64,000 nt of DNA from CAWELS01 sp964468205 (GTDB lineage Bacteria > Acidobacteriota > Terriglobia > Bryobacterales > Bryobacteraceae), in contig CAYXVG010000006.1 in assembly GCA_964468205.1 (NCBI GenBank), forward strand, positions 1 to 64,000. Reading direction: 5' to 3'. The position numbers and the translations under genes are program-made. Below the pieces are notes generated by a model. That model had not been told where the DNA came from. It ran no database searches and saw nothing but the letters and a program-made list of their open reading frames with translations. Below are positions 1 through 7,858 of the stretch, in pieces. The number at the start of each line of letters is the position of its first letter. Position 1 is the first letter of the stretch.

Positions 1-179
1 TCGTCTTCGTGGACGAGATCGAGAAGGCGTTCGCCGGGACCGGCACGGACATGTCGGGCGTCAAGACGGAGATGACCGGAACCATGCTGAGCTGGATGCA
101 GGATCGAGGTGCCGATGGGGTGATCTTCATCGGTCCACCCGATCCAGTGACATTGTGCAACCTTTCGCTATGTTGTTGA
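1..179 (+). pseudogene. N-terminal-side fragment of a Ycf46-like AAA ATPase, interrupted
   Basis: The open frame enters from the left edge and encodes a Walker B segment (VFVDEIEKAFAG) followed by a Gly/Met-rich stretch ending in FIGPP, then switches to unrelated residues and stops at 177-179. The same order of motifs is found in the complete paralogue at 2497-3999. The missing C-terminal part resumes at about 4304 in the same orientation (GAAKS...). The gene was therefore split by the element lying between. Its start is outside the window. The fragment alone lacks a P-loop and should not be active. Confidence 0.85.
138..139. other. Left attachment core (attL) of the serine-recombinase element
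   Basis: This is the shared dinucleotide CC within ggtccaCCcgatcc. AAA gene sequence lies to the left and element sequence to the right. The alternative of 139-140 cannot be excluded because three C residues are adjacent. Confidence 0.65.
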
Positions 180-2252
180 AAACAAGACTTGCTGGTTGGC
201 GTCTGAGCGTTGCGCCGGAACCGGTCTTCCGCGCCGGATCTGGTTGATCGCTCGCTTCACAGCTTCAGTTTCGAGCGCGGCTGGGAAAATCTCCCAGGGA
301 GCGCAGGGAACGACTTGGGTTCCTTCGATCACTCCGAGGTCGATGAGCTTCCTGGTCGTTGTCTCGCAAACACCGAGCCTCTCTGCTGCCTGCTCCAAAG
401 TCAGGGAGTCTGATTTCGGTTGACTCGATGAGTAGGCCGGCAGCTTGTGATAACACCGCATCGTCGCGACGCGCATCGTTGTCCAGGCATTGCCTCGGCC
501 GGTCTTGATGCCGAGACGGTTCAAGGTAGCGGCGATCTCCTTGTCGGGATAGAGGCCTGCCATCCGGCGTACCACGTCGACTGCCTCCATGCTGGTGCGG
601 TGTCCATGCATTCCCGACGTGTTCTTTGGAAAACGCAATTCCGTGTGCCTTCCTCCCCACCAATGGATCAACAGAACGATTTCGCGCTTTTCCTCATCGA
701 TGTCGGCAACGATCTCGCGAATCAGGATTCTCACGATGCGCTGCTTCAGACGCATATCCGTATTGGGGGCGTCCCAAACCGCCGGCAGGTCATGCGCGAG
801 GTTCATCAGCAGGTTCTTATCGGGAAGAGATTTCCCTTCCGGGGCACGATCAAACTGATTGAACCGGTCCTCGACCTCGGCGGCCTTGCGAAGAGCAGCG
901 TTCCATCGAGCTTCGAGCTCACGCGCGACAAGGCGATTGTCCGGATCGACGCTCTCGTAGCGGCGTGAGGCAAGCAATGCTTCGTAACGCGCTTGCTCCA
1001 GTTCCATTTCGACCATGCGTTGCCGTTCTTTGCGTTGGGCTACGACCTGTTCTGCAGCCTGAATCGCGGCTTCAATCGCGTCGCCCGCAATAGCACGAAG
1101 GATTTCGCGTGTGATGAGCTGCTCGGTTTTTGTCCCGCCGAAACCGATACAGCGGTTTCCGCCTTGTGCGATATTACCAAAACAATAATATCGGGTCGTG
1201 TTGTAACCAGGCCTGTACCAGACATGCAGGATGCAGGCGCAGCGGGCACACCGGATCAGGCCAGAGAGTAGCGCGCGACCACCACGTCCAGCTTTCTGAT
1301 CCCCCGATTTCATGTGGGCGTTCTCGACCATCCGTTGTTGGTTCCGCTCGAACTGCTCCCAAGTAATGTAACCAGGGTGATGGTCTTTGATCAACACAGC
1401 CCAATCTTCAAGCGGCTTCCGGTGACCCAGTGTTTTTCGCGCGCGCCCGTCTTCGATGCGCGTTCTCGTTCCGGTCTTGCCGAAGGCGTAGGCGCCGGCG
1501 TACATGGGATTCCTGACGACCTTGTGAATCGCATTGTAGACGGGCGGCTTCCAAACCGTTCTCAGGCGGAATTCGTCGTAGACCGCGGATGGAAAGGATA
1601 GATTCTCTTCGATGAACCAGAGTACTACTTGGCGGACGCTTCCGAGTTCGTCCAGCTTGCGGAACGCGAGGCGGATGGCTTCCTGTACCCGCAGGTCGGG
1701 ATCGATCTCTACCTTCCCGTCATGGGACCAGCAGAACCCGATCGGCAAAGAGAACCGCAACTCGCCACGGCTTGCCTTCATTCGGATGGCTTCCATGGAC
1801 CGTTGCCGGAATAGGTTGAGTTCGAACTCCGACATCGTTCCTTTCAACCCGAGCAGTAGGCGATCATTTAACAGGCCGGGGTCGTAGACGCCGTCAGGGT
1901 CGACGACCACGGCGCCGACGAGCCCGCACAGCTCGATCAAGTGATGCCAGTCTCGCCCATTTCGTGCGAGCCGGGAGGCTTCGCTGCAAAAGATTGCGCC
2001 AACCTGGCCCGCGCAGACATCGGCCACCAGTTGCTGGAAGCCGGGACGGTCGACTTGGCCTCCACCGGAACGCCCCAGATCATCATCGATCGTGCGTACG
2101 TCCCGAAAACCGAGTTCTCTCGCGTGGTCCGCCAGATTGTACTGGCGTCGCTGACTCTCGAGATTGTTTAGCACTTGTCCGAGCGTCGATTGGCGCACAT
2201 AGACAATGGCTCGGCGGCTAAGCCGTTCGGGCGTCAGCTTCTGATTCGTCAT
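168..2252 (-). CDS. Large serine recombinase (resolvase/recombinase/zinc-ribbon family)
   Basis: This 694-residue protein catalyses site-specific integration and excision of the surrounding element. The N-terminal resolvase domain has the nucleophile context YVRQST (Ser22) and the usual SRLARNGRDWH helix. It is followed by the Recombinase domain (about residues 165-300), a zinc ribbon with four Cys near 335-370 (CARC...C...C), a coiled coil near 395-450 and a C-terminal excisionase-like helix-turn-helix near 615-650 (LTLEQAAERLGV). The length is normal for the large subgroup. The start is the ATG at 2252, which overlaps the end of the upstream small gene by 35 bases. The stop lies next to attL, as is common for the integrase of such elements. 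Confidence 0.95.
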   Translation of the reverse strand: MTNQKLTPERLSRRAIVYVRQSTLGQVLNNLESQRRQYNLADHARELGFRDVRTIDDDLGRSGGGQVDRPGFQQLVADVCAGQVGAIFCSEASRLARNGRDWHHLIELCGLVGAVVVDPDGVYDPGLLNDRLLLGLKGTMSEFELNLFRQRSMEAIRMKASRGELRFSLPIGFCWSHDGKVEIDPDLRVQEAIRLAFRKLDELGSVRQVVLWFIEENLSFPSAVYDEFRLRTVWKPPVYNAIHKVVRNPMYAGAYAFGKTGTRTRIEDGRARKTLGHRKPLEDWAVLIKDHHPGYITWEQFERNQQRMVENAHMKSGDQKAGRGGRALLSGLIRCARCACILHVWYRPGYNTTRYYCFGNIAQGGNRCIGFGGTKTEQLITREILRAIAGDAIEAAIQAAEQVVAQRKERQRMVEMELEQARYEALLASRRYESVDPDNRLVARELEARWNAALRKAAEVEDRFNQFDRAPEGKSLPDKNLLMNLAHDLPAVWDAPNTDMRLKQRIVRILIREIVADIDEEKREIVLLIHWWGGRHTELRFPKNTSGMHGHRTSMEAVDVVRRMAGLYPDKEIAATLNRLGIKTGRGNAWTTMRVATMRCYHKLPAYSSSQPKSDSLTLEQAAERLGVCETTTRKLIDLGVIEGTQVVPCAPWEIFPAALETEAVKRAINQIRRGRPVPAQRSDANQQVLFSTT

Positions 2253-2484
2253 CGCTCACCTCCACGCCGGCCGCGTTCAGCAGAAGCTTGGCCAGCGCCG
2301 CTGTCAGTTCGTGTTGGCGGTTTTCTGGCAGGTCAACAGGTGGAGTGTCAACCGGCAGCAGAAGGTTTAGTTGCGTGGTAGTGGATTCGTGTGATCGCGG
2401 CACGTTGTTTGTTCCCCAGTAACTGATCCATGCATCCGACAGCGGCAGGCTCAAAACACTGTCGTTCCATCTCATTGTGACCAT
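2218..2484 (-). CDS. Small accessory protein upstream of the recombinase
   Basis: An 88-residue protein contains LPENRQHELTAALAKLL followed by an acidic tail. Short proteins of this kind, with a conserved RQxEL...AL..LLL segment, are commonly encoded just upstream of recombinases of this family; their function is unknown. It overlaps the recombinase start by 35 bases, which suggests translational coupling. The start may be 2484 or the next ATG at 2475. The frame stays open much further upstream, but that part is antisense to the AAA gene and is not taken as coding. Confidence 0.6.
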   Translation of the reverse strand: MVTMRWNDSVLSLPLSDAWISYWGTNNVPRSHESTTTQLNLLLPVDTPPVDLPENRQHELTAALAKLLLNAAGVEVSDDESEADARTA

Positions 2485-2496
2485 TGGAGAGTAACA

Positions 2497-3999
2497 GTGA
2501 CCACCCCGAACCCCAGCTTTACCGCTGCTCTGAAAGCAGCCCGCCGTGTCTCTACGCCGCTCGTCGCCGTGCGGACGTTTGATCCCGCGAGCGCGATGCA
2601 GGCACTGGCATGCAGCCTGCCGAAGAACGATCCGGCGCCGCTTGTGCGCTGGGACATCATGCGCGGAGTCGGCGCCGCGAATGAATCCGCCAAACCGATC
2701 GTGGCGCAGGTGCTGAACGGACAGGATCCGGAGTCGATCGGCCCCTCCGATGCGCTGGCGGTGGCATTGCGACTGCCAGAAGACGCCATGCTGGTAGCGC
2801 ACAACTTTCACCGCTTCTGGAACGATCCTGTAGTGGTGCAGGGTGTTTGGAATTTGAGGGACGTTTTCAAAGCGGACGGACGCGCATTGTTGATGCTGGC
2901 GAGCCCGGGCGCGCGGCTTCCTGAGGAGCTGGCGCAGGATGTTCTCGTTCTGGATCAGCCCTTGCCGGCGCAAGAGGACCTGGAGCAGATCGTCCGAGAC
3001 ACGTTTCTGTCGGCGGAAATGGAAGAACCGGTGGTGTCGGACCTGCGGCGTGCCGTTGATGCCGTGATAGGGTTGGCGAGCTTTCCTGCGGAACAAGTCC
3101 TCGCGATGTCCATGAGCAAGTCTGGTCTCTCGTTCGATCAGTTGTGGGAGCGTAAGCGGCAGGTGATCGCCCAGACCCCAGGACTGAGTGTCTGGCGTGG
3201 AGGTGAGACTTTCGACGAGATCGGCGGTTGCGAAAATGTGAAGCGGTTTCTTCAGGCGGTGCTCAACGGCAGCGACTCGCCCCGTGTCGTCGTCTTCATT
3301 GATGAGATCGAAAAGGCCTTCGCTGGGACAGGCACCGACATGTCCGGAGTGAAGACAGAGATGGCAGGAACGCTGTTGACGTGGATGCAGGACCATGAAG
3401 CGGAAGGCACGATCTTTCTGGGGCCGCCGGGCGCGGCTAAGTCGGCAGTGGGTAAGGCAACCGGCAACACCGCGGGTGTTCCCACGATTGCTTTCGATCT
3501 TTCGGCGATGCAGGATTCGCTGGTCGGCGCGTCGGGCGAGCGTTTGCGCTCTGCCTTGCAGGTCGTCGATGCCGTATCGCAAGGCCGAAGCCTGTGGATT
3601 GCAACCTGCAACTCGATCGCGAGCCTGCCGCCGGAACTGCGGCGCCGATTCACGCTGGGCACGTTCTTCTTCGACTTGCCCGATGCCGGGGAGCGAGACA
3701 CGATCTGGAAACTCTATCTCGCCAAGTACGACGTTGACGGTGAGCGGCCCAACGATGATGGCTGGACGGGCGCCGAGATCAAGGAATGCTGCAAGAAGGC
3801 CGCCCGCTTGCGAATCTCGTTGAAGGAAGCAGCAAGCTATATTGTGCCGGTGTCGCGAAGTGCGGCGGAGCAAATCCGCGCATTGCGACAGCAGGCTTCG
3901 GGTCGCTTCATCAGCGCGGCCAGGTGCGGTGTGTATGAGTGCACTGAGCCGGTCAGCGATGGCGCGCCTGTTCGACGAGCGATCCGCCACACGGAATAG
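2497..3999 (+). CDS. Ycf46-like AAA ATPase with Walker B ahead of Walker A
   Basis: This is an intact 500-residue ATPase. The N-terminal part resembles the Ycf46 N-domain (AMLVAHNFHRFWNDPVV; LLMLASPGARLPEEL). Then come DEIGG, Walker B VVVFIDEIEKAF (D269, E270), LLTWMQ, and only about 40 residues later the P-loop GPPGAAKS (309-316). After it come FDLSAM, SLVG.SGERLR, sensor 1 IATCN (N372) and the arginine region LRRRF. In ordinary Ycf46/FtsH-type ATPases the P-loop precedes Walker B, so the core is permuted. The P-loop has Ala where the second conserved Gly is usual. The start is GTG 2497 with GGAGAG seven bases upstream. By eye it is about 80% identical to the broken AAA gene around the element. 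Confidence 0.85.
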   Translation: MTTPNPSFTAALKAARRVSTPLVAVRTFDPASAMQALACSLPKNDPAPLVRWDIMRGVGAANESAKPIVAQVLNGQDPESIGPSDALAVALRLPEDAMLVAHNFHRFWNDPVVVQGVWNLRDVFKADGRALLMLASPGARLPEELAQDVLVLDQPLPAQEDLEQIVRDTFLSAEMEEPVVSDLRRAVDAVIGLASFPAEQVLAMSMSKSGLSFDQLWERKRQVIAQTPGLSVWRGGETFDEIGGCENVKRFLQAVLNGSDSPRVVVFIDEIEKAFAGTGTDMSGVKTEMAGTLLTWMQDHEAEGTIFLGPPGAAKSAVGKATGNTAGVPTIAFDLSAMQDSLVGASGERLRSALQVVDAVSQGRSLWIATCNSIASLPPELRRRFTLGTFFFDLPDAGERDTIWKLYLAKYDVDGERPNDDGWTGAEIKECCKKAARLRISLKEAASYIVPVSRSAAEQIRALRQQASGRFISAARCGVYECTEPVSDGAPVRRAIRHTE

Positions 4000-4010
4000 C
4001 GGCCAGGGAT

Positions 4011-4361
4011 TCATCCGCCACCTTCTTCGTCCTTGTTGGGAAGGTGTAGATCAAGTACGCGCCGGAGTTCGCACAATGCTTCGATGGAAACCTGCGGCTC
4101 GCCGATCGTAACCTTTGCAGCCTCAGGCTCCGTCATCCATGCAGGTACCGCCGTTGGAATGCCGTTCTCCGGAATGCAGAAGATCATCGGCACGGGTCTG
4201 CGCTGTTCGCGCCGATGTACCGGCAACGTCTGCCCAGTCAGCGGATGCCATGGATAGTAGATCGTAATTGCTCCATGGCGGTATGCATTATGTGAGTGCT
4301 TCGCCAGGCGCGGCGAAGAGCGCCGTGGCCAAGGCAGCCGGCGCGACGGCTGGCATTCCAA
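4011..4361 (-). CDS. DUF5372-like accessory protein of the element
   Basis: The protein has ITIYYPWHPLTGQ, then a stretch ending PAWMTEPEAAK and a C-terminal LCELRRVLDL. This resembles the short DUF5372-type proteins (HPFHPL.G...W.) found with serine recombinases; their function is unknown. It points the same way as the recombinase and small protein but is separated from them by the opposite-facing AAA gene. No ATG, GTG or TTG is available between attR and the conserved region, so the only ATG (4361) lies in the flanking AAA gene. The true start is uncertain, perhaps lost or non-canonical. Confidence 0.45.
   Translation of the reverse strand: MECQPSRRLPWPRRSSPRLAKHSHNAYRHGAITIYYPWHPLTGQTLPVHRREQRRPVPMIFCIPENGIPTAVPAWMTEPEAAKVTIGEPQVSIEALCELRRVLDLHLPNKDEEGGG
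4304..4305. other. Right attachment core (attR) of the serine-recombinase element
   Basis: This is the shared CC within gcttcgCCaggcgcg. Everything to the right continues the interrupted AAA gene in frame (GAAKSAV...). Confidence 0.65.
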
Positions 4362-4876
4362 CCATCGCCTTTGACCTCTCGGCCATGCAGAGTTCGCTCG
4401 TGGGTGGATCTGGGGAACGCCTGCGCGCGGCCCTGCAAGTTGTGGACGCGATCTCGCAGGGGCGCAGCCTGTGGATCGCCACGTGCAACTCGATCACGAA
4501 TCTGCCGCCGGAACTCCGTCGGCGCTTCACGCTGGGCACGTTCTTCTTCGACCTGCCGTCGGCCGAGGAGCGCAGGGCGATTTGGGAGATCTACCTGAAG
4601 ACGTGGGACCTGAGCGGCGAGCTTCCCGACGACGAAGGTTGGACGGGCGCGGAGATCAAGGAGTGCTGCCGCAAAGCGTGGCGCCTGAACCTTTCGCTGC
4701 GGGAGTCAGCCGAGTACATCGTTCCGGTTTCGCGGTCGGCGGCGGATCAGATCGAGATGCTGCGCCGTCAGGCTTCCGGTCGGTTCCTGAGCGCAGCCCA
4801 GCCGGGCGTCTTCACGGCAGAATCGCGTCAGATGGCCGTTGCGGCTGGGAAGCGGACATTCCGAGAGGCCGAATAG
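4304..4876 (+). pseudogene. C-terminal fragment of the interrupted Ycf46-like AAA ATPase
   Basis: The frame resumes at PGAAKS, the second half of the Walker A motif, and runs through FDLSAM, SLVG.SGERLR, IATCN and LRRRF to a natural stop, matching residues 311-500 of the intact paralogue at 2497. It lacks the N-domain and Walker B, which remain at 1-140. An ATG or GTG just inside the element end (near 4285-4295) could still allow translation of the fragment, but it would be non-functional as an ATPase. Confidence 0.85.
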
Positions 4877-5117
4877 AAATGTCGACTTCGGTTGGAGGCC
4901 TTGGCGGTTGGAGCGCAGCCGCCACGGCTTCAGCGAGGATGGATTCGCTATCTGTCATGCCGCGGCCCACTTCCGAGTGGCGCGTGATCCAGGACAAGTC
5001 CGCTCCACGGCGAATCCCAGTGGATCGAATCGTTCACGAACCAATGCTTCGGCAAATACTGCCTCAGTCCACTGCACCCTCAATTGCGCTACACTCTTGG
5101 TGGGGAAGGATTCGCGG

Positions 5118-6242
5118 ATGCACATCCTGGGAACGATAGCGGTGTCTGCCTTCATCATGACGAGTGCTGCGGCGCAAGTGTCCGCGCCCAAGCCGGCACC
5201 AGCGAAACCGGCGGCATCGGCAGGGGGTACTGCCGGTGCGCCCAAGTTCAAGGCAATTTGGGAGCCTGTGCCGTTTAACAAGGACATTGAGTTGAACGCC
5301 ATCGCGTGTGCGGGGCCGGAAACCTGTTGGGTTGCGGGGGACAAGTCCACCATCCTCTTTACTCCAGATGGCGGGAAGACCTGGCAAGTGCAGCTTGGCG
5401 GCGATCCCGAGGCGAGTGACGACGACCTCACGAAGATTTTCTTCTTGGACACTAAGAACGGCTGGGCGATGACGGATCGAGGCAAGATCCTGGGAACCCG
5501 CGACGGAAGCACGTGGGCGGAGGTGTCTACCGTAAGCGGTACAACAAAGGGGGTGTGGTTCCTAAGCTCGCAGGCCGGGCTGGAGATCGAGAACCCTGAT
5601 TCGACAACCGAATCGACGCTGCGGAGCAGCGATGACGGTGGCAAGACCTGGAAACCGGTGAGCCGCTGCAGCGTGGATACCACGGTTGATGGACTGCCCC
5701 GCAAATTGGGCTGCATGCTCGGAACAGCGCAATTTCTGTCACCGGCTGTTGGCTTTGCGGGTGGCGGCGCAGCCATCAACATGGCAACCGAAATGGCCGC
5801 GTTCGGCAAGACCACCGACGGGGGACAGACTTGGACCATGTCGATCATCCCGGAAACCAAATGGCGCGTTACCGACGTGAAATTCTGGACCGAGAACGAC
5901 GGGATAGTGGTGCTGAGCAGAGGCGAAGAAGTCTACTGGACCGCCGATGGAGGTGGGACCTGGACGAGGTCTGTGAAGCAGCGCCTCTGGCCCAGCTTTC
6001 ACGGCGCGGGTGGGGGCAAGATCATCGTTGGCGTGGGGGAAAGCAATGGGATTGGTTACTCCTTTAACGGAGGACGCAACTTCACTTCCAGACCCTTCCA
6101 GCTTCCAGCGCGACTGCATGCGGTAACGTTTCCGGACGCCCAGCACGGCTACCTCGTGGGGCAACATGGAATGGTGTTCCGTTACCGAATCGTGCCCATC
6201 GACTACACGAGCCAGGGAATGATCGCGGCAATGGCCCCGTAG
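5118..6242 (+). CDS. Secreted Ycf48-like/BNR beta-propeller protein
   Basis: This 374-residue exported protein has a signal peptide (MHILGTIAVSAFIMTSAAAQ) and a Pro/Ala-rich linker. It contains repeated TxDGGKTW/TxDGGGTW blades (for example TPDGGKTWQV, SDDGGKTWKP, TTDGGQTWTM, TADGGGTWTR) typical of the Ycf48/HCF136 and BNR-repeat propellers. In photosynthetic organisms Ycf48 helps assemble photosystem II; in Acidobacteriota the role of such propellers is not established. The start at 5118 is chosen because it begins the signal peptide and follows GGAAGGA. The frame is open further upstream, but that stretch carries no protein-like sequence. Confidence 0.8.
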   Translation: MHILGTIAVSAFIMTSAAAQVSAPKPAPAKPAASAGGTAGAPKFKAIWEPVPFNKDIELNAIACAGPETCWVAGDKSTILFTPDGGKTWQVQLGGDPEASDDDLTKIFFLDTKNGWAMTDRGKILGTRDGSTWAEVSTVSGTTKGVWFLSSQAGLEIENPDSTTESTLRSSDDGGKTWKPVSRCSVDTTVDGLPRKLGCMLGTAQFLSPAVGFAGGGAAINMATEMAAFGKTTDGGQTWTMSIIPETKWRVTDVKFWTENDGIVVLSRGEEVYWTADGGGTWTRSVKQRLWPSFHGAGGGKIIVGVGESNGIGYSFNGGRNFTSRPFQLPARLHAVTFPDAQHGYLVGQHGMVFRYRIVPIDYTSQGMIAAMAP

Positions 6243-6658
6243 TCGTGCACCGAGCCACTTGGAGGTTGCCGAACGAAGAGCGAGCTTGGAACCACGTGGG
6301 TTTCCTCGAATACTCCTTCGACGAACCGCCAGCGGAAAGTGGCTCTACGCGGCGAATGATCGACTAAGAACGAACTGAAGCAATTTTCGCTGGAAATCCC
6401 ACCAACTGTCCGCACCCTAATCATTTAACAGGGGTTCTTCAGATAGTTCCCGTGTTGTCGGCAATCTGGACACGATCCGTTGAGCTGGTTGCCTTCTGCC
6501 TACGAATAGTCGCCAAGCATTCACGGATCAAGCTTGAGATGACGGGCGATTCCAGGTAGTTCGCCGCGGCGCCGCCGCTGCCCCTCTCCTCCATGTCACC
6601 GCAAGAACTTGCAGGCCCGCGCACAGCCGCGGACACCGACTTTCGCTAGGAGGCGATC
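6243..6658. other. Intergenic region without a convincing gene
   Basis: These 416 bases separate the propeller gene from the DUF1257 gene. A minus-strand frame (6203-6424) looks partly protein-like (FSSFLVDHSPRRATFRWRFV) but overlaps the propeller gene end and matches nothing I recognise; it may be an insertion remnant. The last 20 bases hold the GCTAGGAGG ribosome binding site for the next gene. Confidence 0.5.
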
Positions 6659-7072
6659 TTGAGTAGATACGTTCAGTTGAGCCTAACCTTGACCGACGAG
6701 CAATACCTCGTCGAAGCGCTCCGGGAACTCGGTTACGAACCCGAAGTCTGCCGTGAGGGCAAACCCCTCGTCGGCTACATGGGCGATGAACGAACGGAGC
6801 GGGCGCAGATTATTATCCGCCGCAGACACCTGGATTCGGCATCGAACGACATCGGCTTCGCCCGCGGTGGGATCGGCGTCTACCGGGCGATCATCAGCGA
6901 ATATGACCGCGGTATTGGGTTCGATGATGCCTGGATCGGACGAGTGTCCCAGGCGTACAAGGAGCGGCAGACCCTGGCGGTCGCCAAGGCGAAGGGCTAC
7001 GTCTTCAAAGGCAGAGAGGTCATCAAGACCCCGCAGGGCAACAAGGTTCAACTCCGCTTCGCGGTCCGATGA
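6659..7072 (+). CDS. DUF1257 (Ycf35-like) protein
   Basis: This 137-residue protein has the DUF1257 pattern: short N-terminal strand, LREL.YEPEV, G.RTERAQIIIRR, NDIGFAR, then a C-terminal VIKTPQGNKVQLRF. The family includes chloroplast and cyanobacterial Ycf35, of unknown biochemical role. The start is TTG 6659 preceded by an AGGAGG site seven bases away. It heads a tight run of genes (DUF1257, DUF2997, unknown, radical SAM, DUF3150-like, small protein, PRTRC E). Because a Ycf46-like ATPase lies just upstream, the pair may form one ATP-driven machine; that is inference. Confidence 0.85.
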   Translation: MSRYVQLSLTLTDEQYLVEALRELGYEPEVCREGKPLVGYMGDERTERAQIIIRRRHLDSASNDIGFARGGIGVYRAIISEYDRGIGFDDAWIGRVSQAYKERQTLAVAKAKGYVFKGREVIKTPQGNKVQLRFAVR

Positions 7073-7084
7073 GGAGGGATCCGG

Positions 7085-7279
7085 ATGAAAGAGAAAACCG
7101 TCACCGTCGTGATCGACGAGCAGGGCAACAGTTCGATCGACCTGGAGGGTTTCCAGGGAAGCGGCTGCGCCGATGTCGCGAAGGACTTCCAGGGCAGCGA
7201 TGCCGTGAAGAGCGCGCGGAACAAGCGCGAGTTCTATGTCCAGGTTGCGGCCGGGACGCGGCAGCGGCAACAGGCGTAG
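7085..7279 (+). CDS. DUF2997 small protein
   Basis: This 64-residue protein has the DUF2997 signature: a short beta hairpin (KTVTVVIDEQG), then EGFQGSGC and a C-terminal KREFYVQ. Genes of this family commonly follow DUF1257 genes, as here, 12 bases downstream with a GAGGAGG site. The function is unknown. The conserved Cys in GSGC could bind a cofactor, but nothing shows this directly. Confidence 0.8.
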   Translation: MKEKTVTVVIDEQGNSSIDLEGFQGSGCADVAKDFQGSDAVKSARNKREFYVQVAAGTRQRQQA

Positions 7280-7357
7280 AGCTAGAAACGTCGAGTGGAA
7301 CGGGCCGGGCCTGGCATCCCCTGCCGGCCCTCTTCATTCCGAAGGAGGTCAGGAGCT

Positions 7358-7765
7358 ATGGGCGACAGAGCGTACACGCGCATCACCTGCCGGCGCGGAG
7401 ACGCAGAACGGTTCGAGGAGCTTGGCTTCGTCGAGGACGAGCCTGACGGCGACGCCGCCGTGTCGATGGTTGATGACGAGGCGAACTACGGACACTATTC
7501 CGCGCTGACCGCGCTGGTCAAGGCTGGCATTGTGTTCTTCGGCTGGCACGACGCCGGTTGCGAATACGACGGATCGATGTTCGCGTCGAATGGCATGGGC
7601 GAATACCACGAGGTGCTGTCCACACCGAATGAGCCGCTTGCGCTTGCGCGTGTCAAGCCGGACGGATCCATTGCCGAAGGCGATCTGGATCGCGTTCGGG
7701 AGTACTACGCGGCACTCGCCCGAGCCCGAGTGGAACTCGGTCTGAAGGAGGACGGGCCGGGATGA
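7358..7765 (+). CDS. Conserved hypothetical protein in the DUF1257/PRTRC run
   Basis: This 135-residue acidic protein begins MGDRAYTRITCRRGD and contains ANYGHYSALTAL, FFGWHDAGCEY and a central SNGMGEYHEV. The start at 7358 is chosen over an in-frame ATG 63 bases upstream because GAAGGAGG lies immediately before it. I do not recognise the family. Its position between DUF2997 and the radical-SAM gene suggests a component of the same system. Confidence 0.7.
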   Translation: MGDRAYTRITCRRGDAERFEELGFVEDEPDGDAAVSMVDDEANYGHYSALTALVKAGIVFFGWHDAGCEYDGSMFASNGMGEYHEVLSTPNEPLALARVKPDGSIAEGDLDRVREYYAALARARVELGLKEDGPG

Positions 7766-7858
7766 CGCGGCTCACGGGAGAGAATCGAGTGCGGCGCTGA
7801 TCTTCTGGCGGGCTGCTCTTGGCGCGCGTATGCGGGCGAACACCATGAGGCGGAAATC

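Larger units (their letters stand above)
138..4305. mobile_element. Serine-recombinase element inserted in an AAA ATPase gene
   Basis: A 4.2 kb insert separates the two halves of an AAA gene. It contains a large serine recombinase, a small accessory protein, a DUF5372-like protein and, in the opposite orientation, an intact AAA gene of the same family as the target. The left junction reads ggtccaCCcgatcc and the right junction gcttcgCCaggcgcg. Joining the outer sides at the shared CC gives ggtccaCCaggcgcg, which encodes GPPGA and restores the Walker A motif in frame. A 2-base shared core is what large serine recombinases use. The recombinase stop lies only 30 bases inside the left end. The restored reading frame makes the boundaries well supported; the history of the internal AAA gene is not known. 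Confidence 0.8.

Noticed and set aside
168..430. Short plus-strand frames opposite the recombinase end
   Set aside because: They lie antisense to the C-terminal helix-turn-helix of the recombinase and show no ribosome site.
2485..4014. Very long minus-strand open frame running from the small accessory gene through the AAA gene
   Set aside because: It is antisense to a well-conserved ATPase gene and its translation has no recognisable motifs; only the last ~88 codons look real.
4839..5117. N-terminal extension of the propeller gene back into the AAA fragment
   Set aside because: The signal peptide begins at 5118 with a good ribosome site, and the upstream translation is not protein-like.
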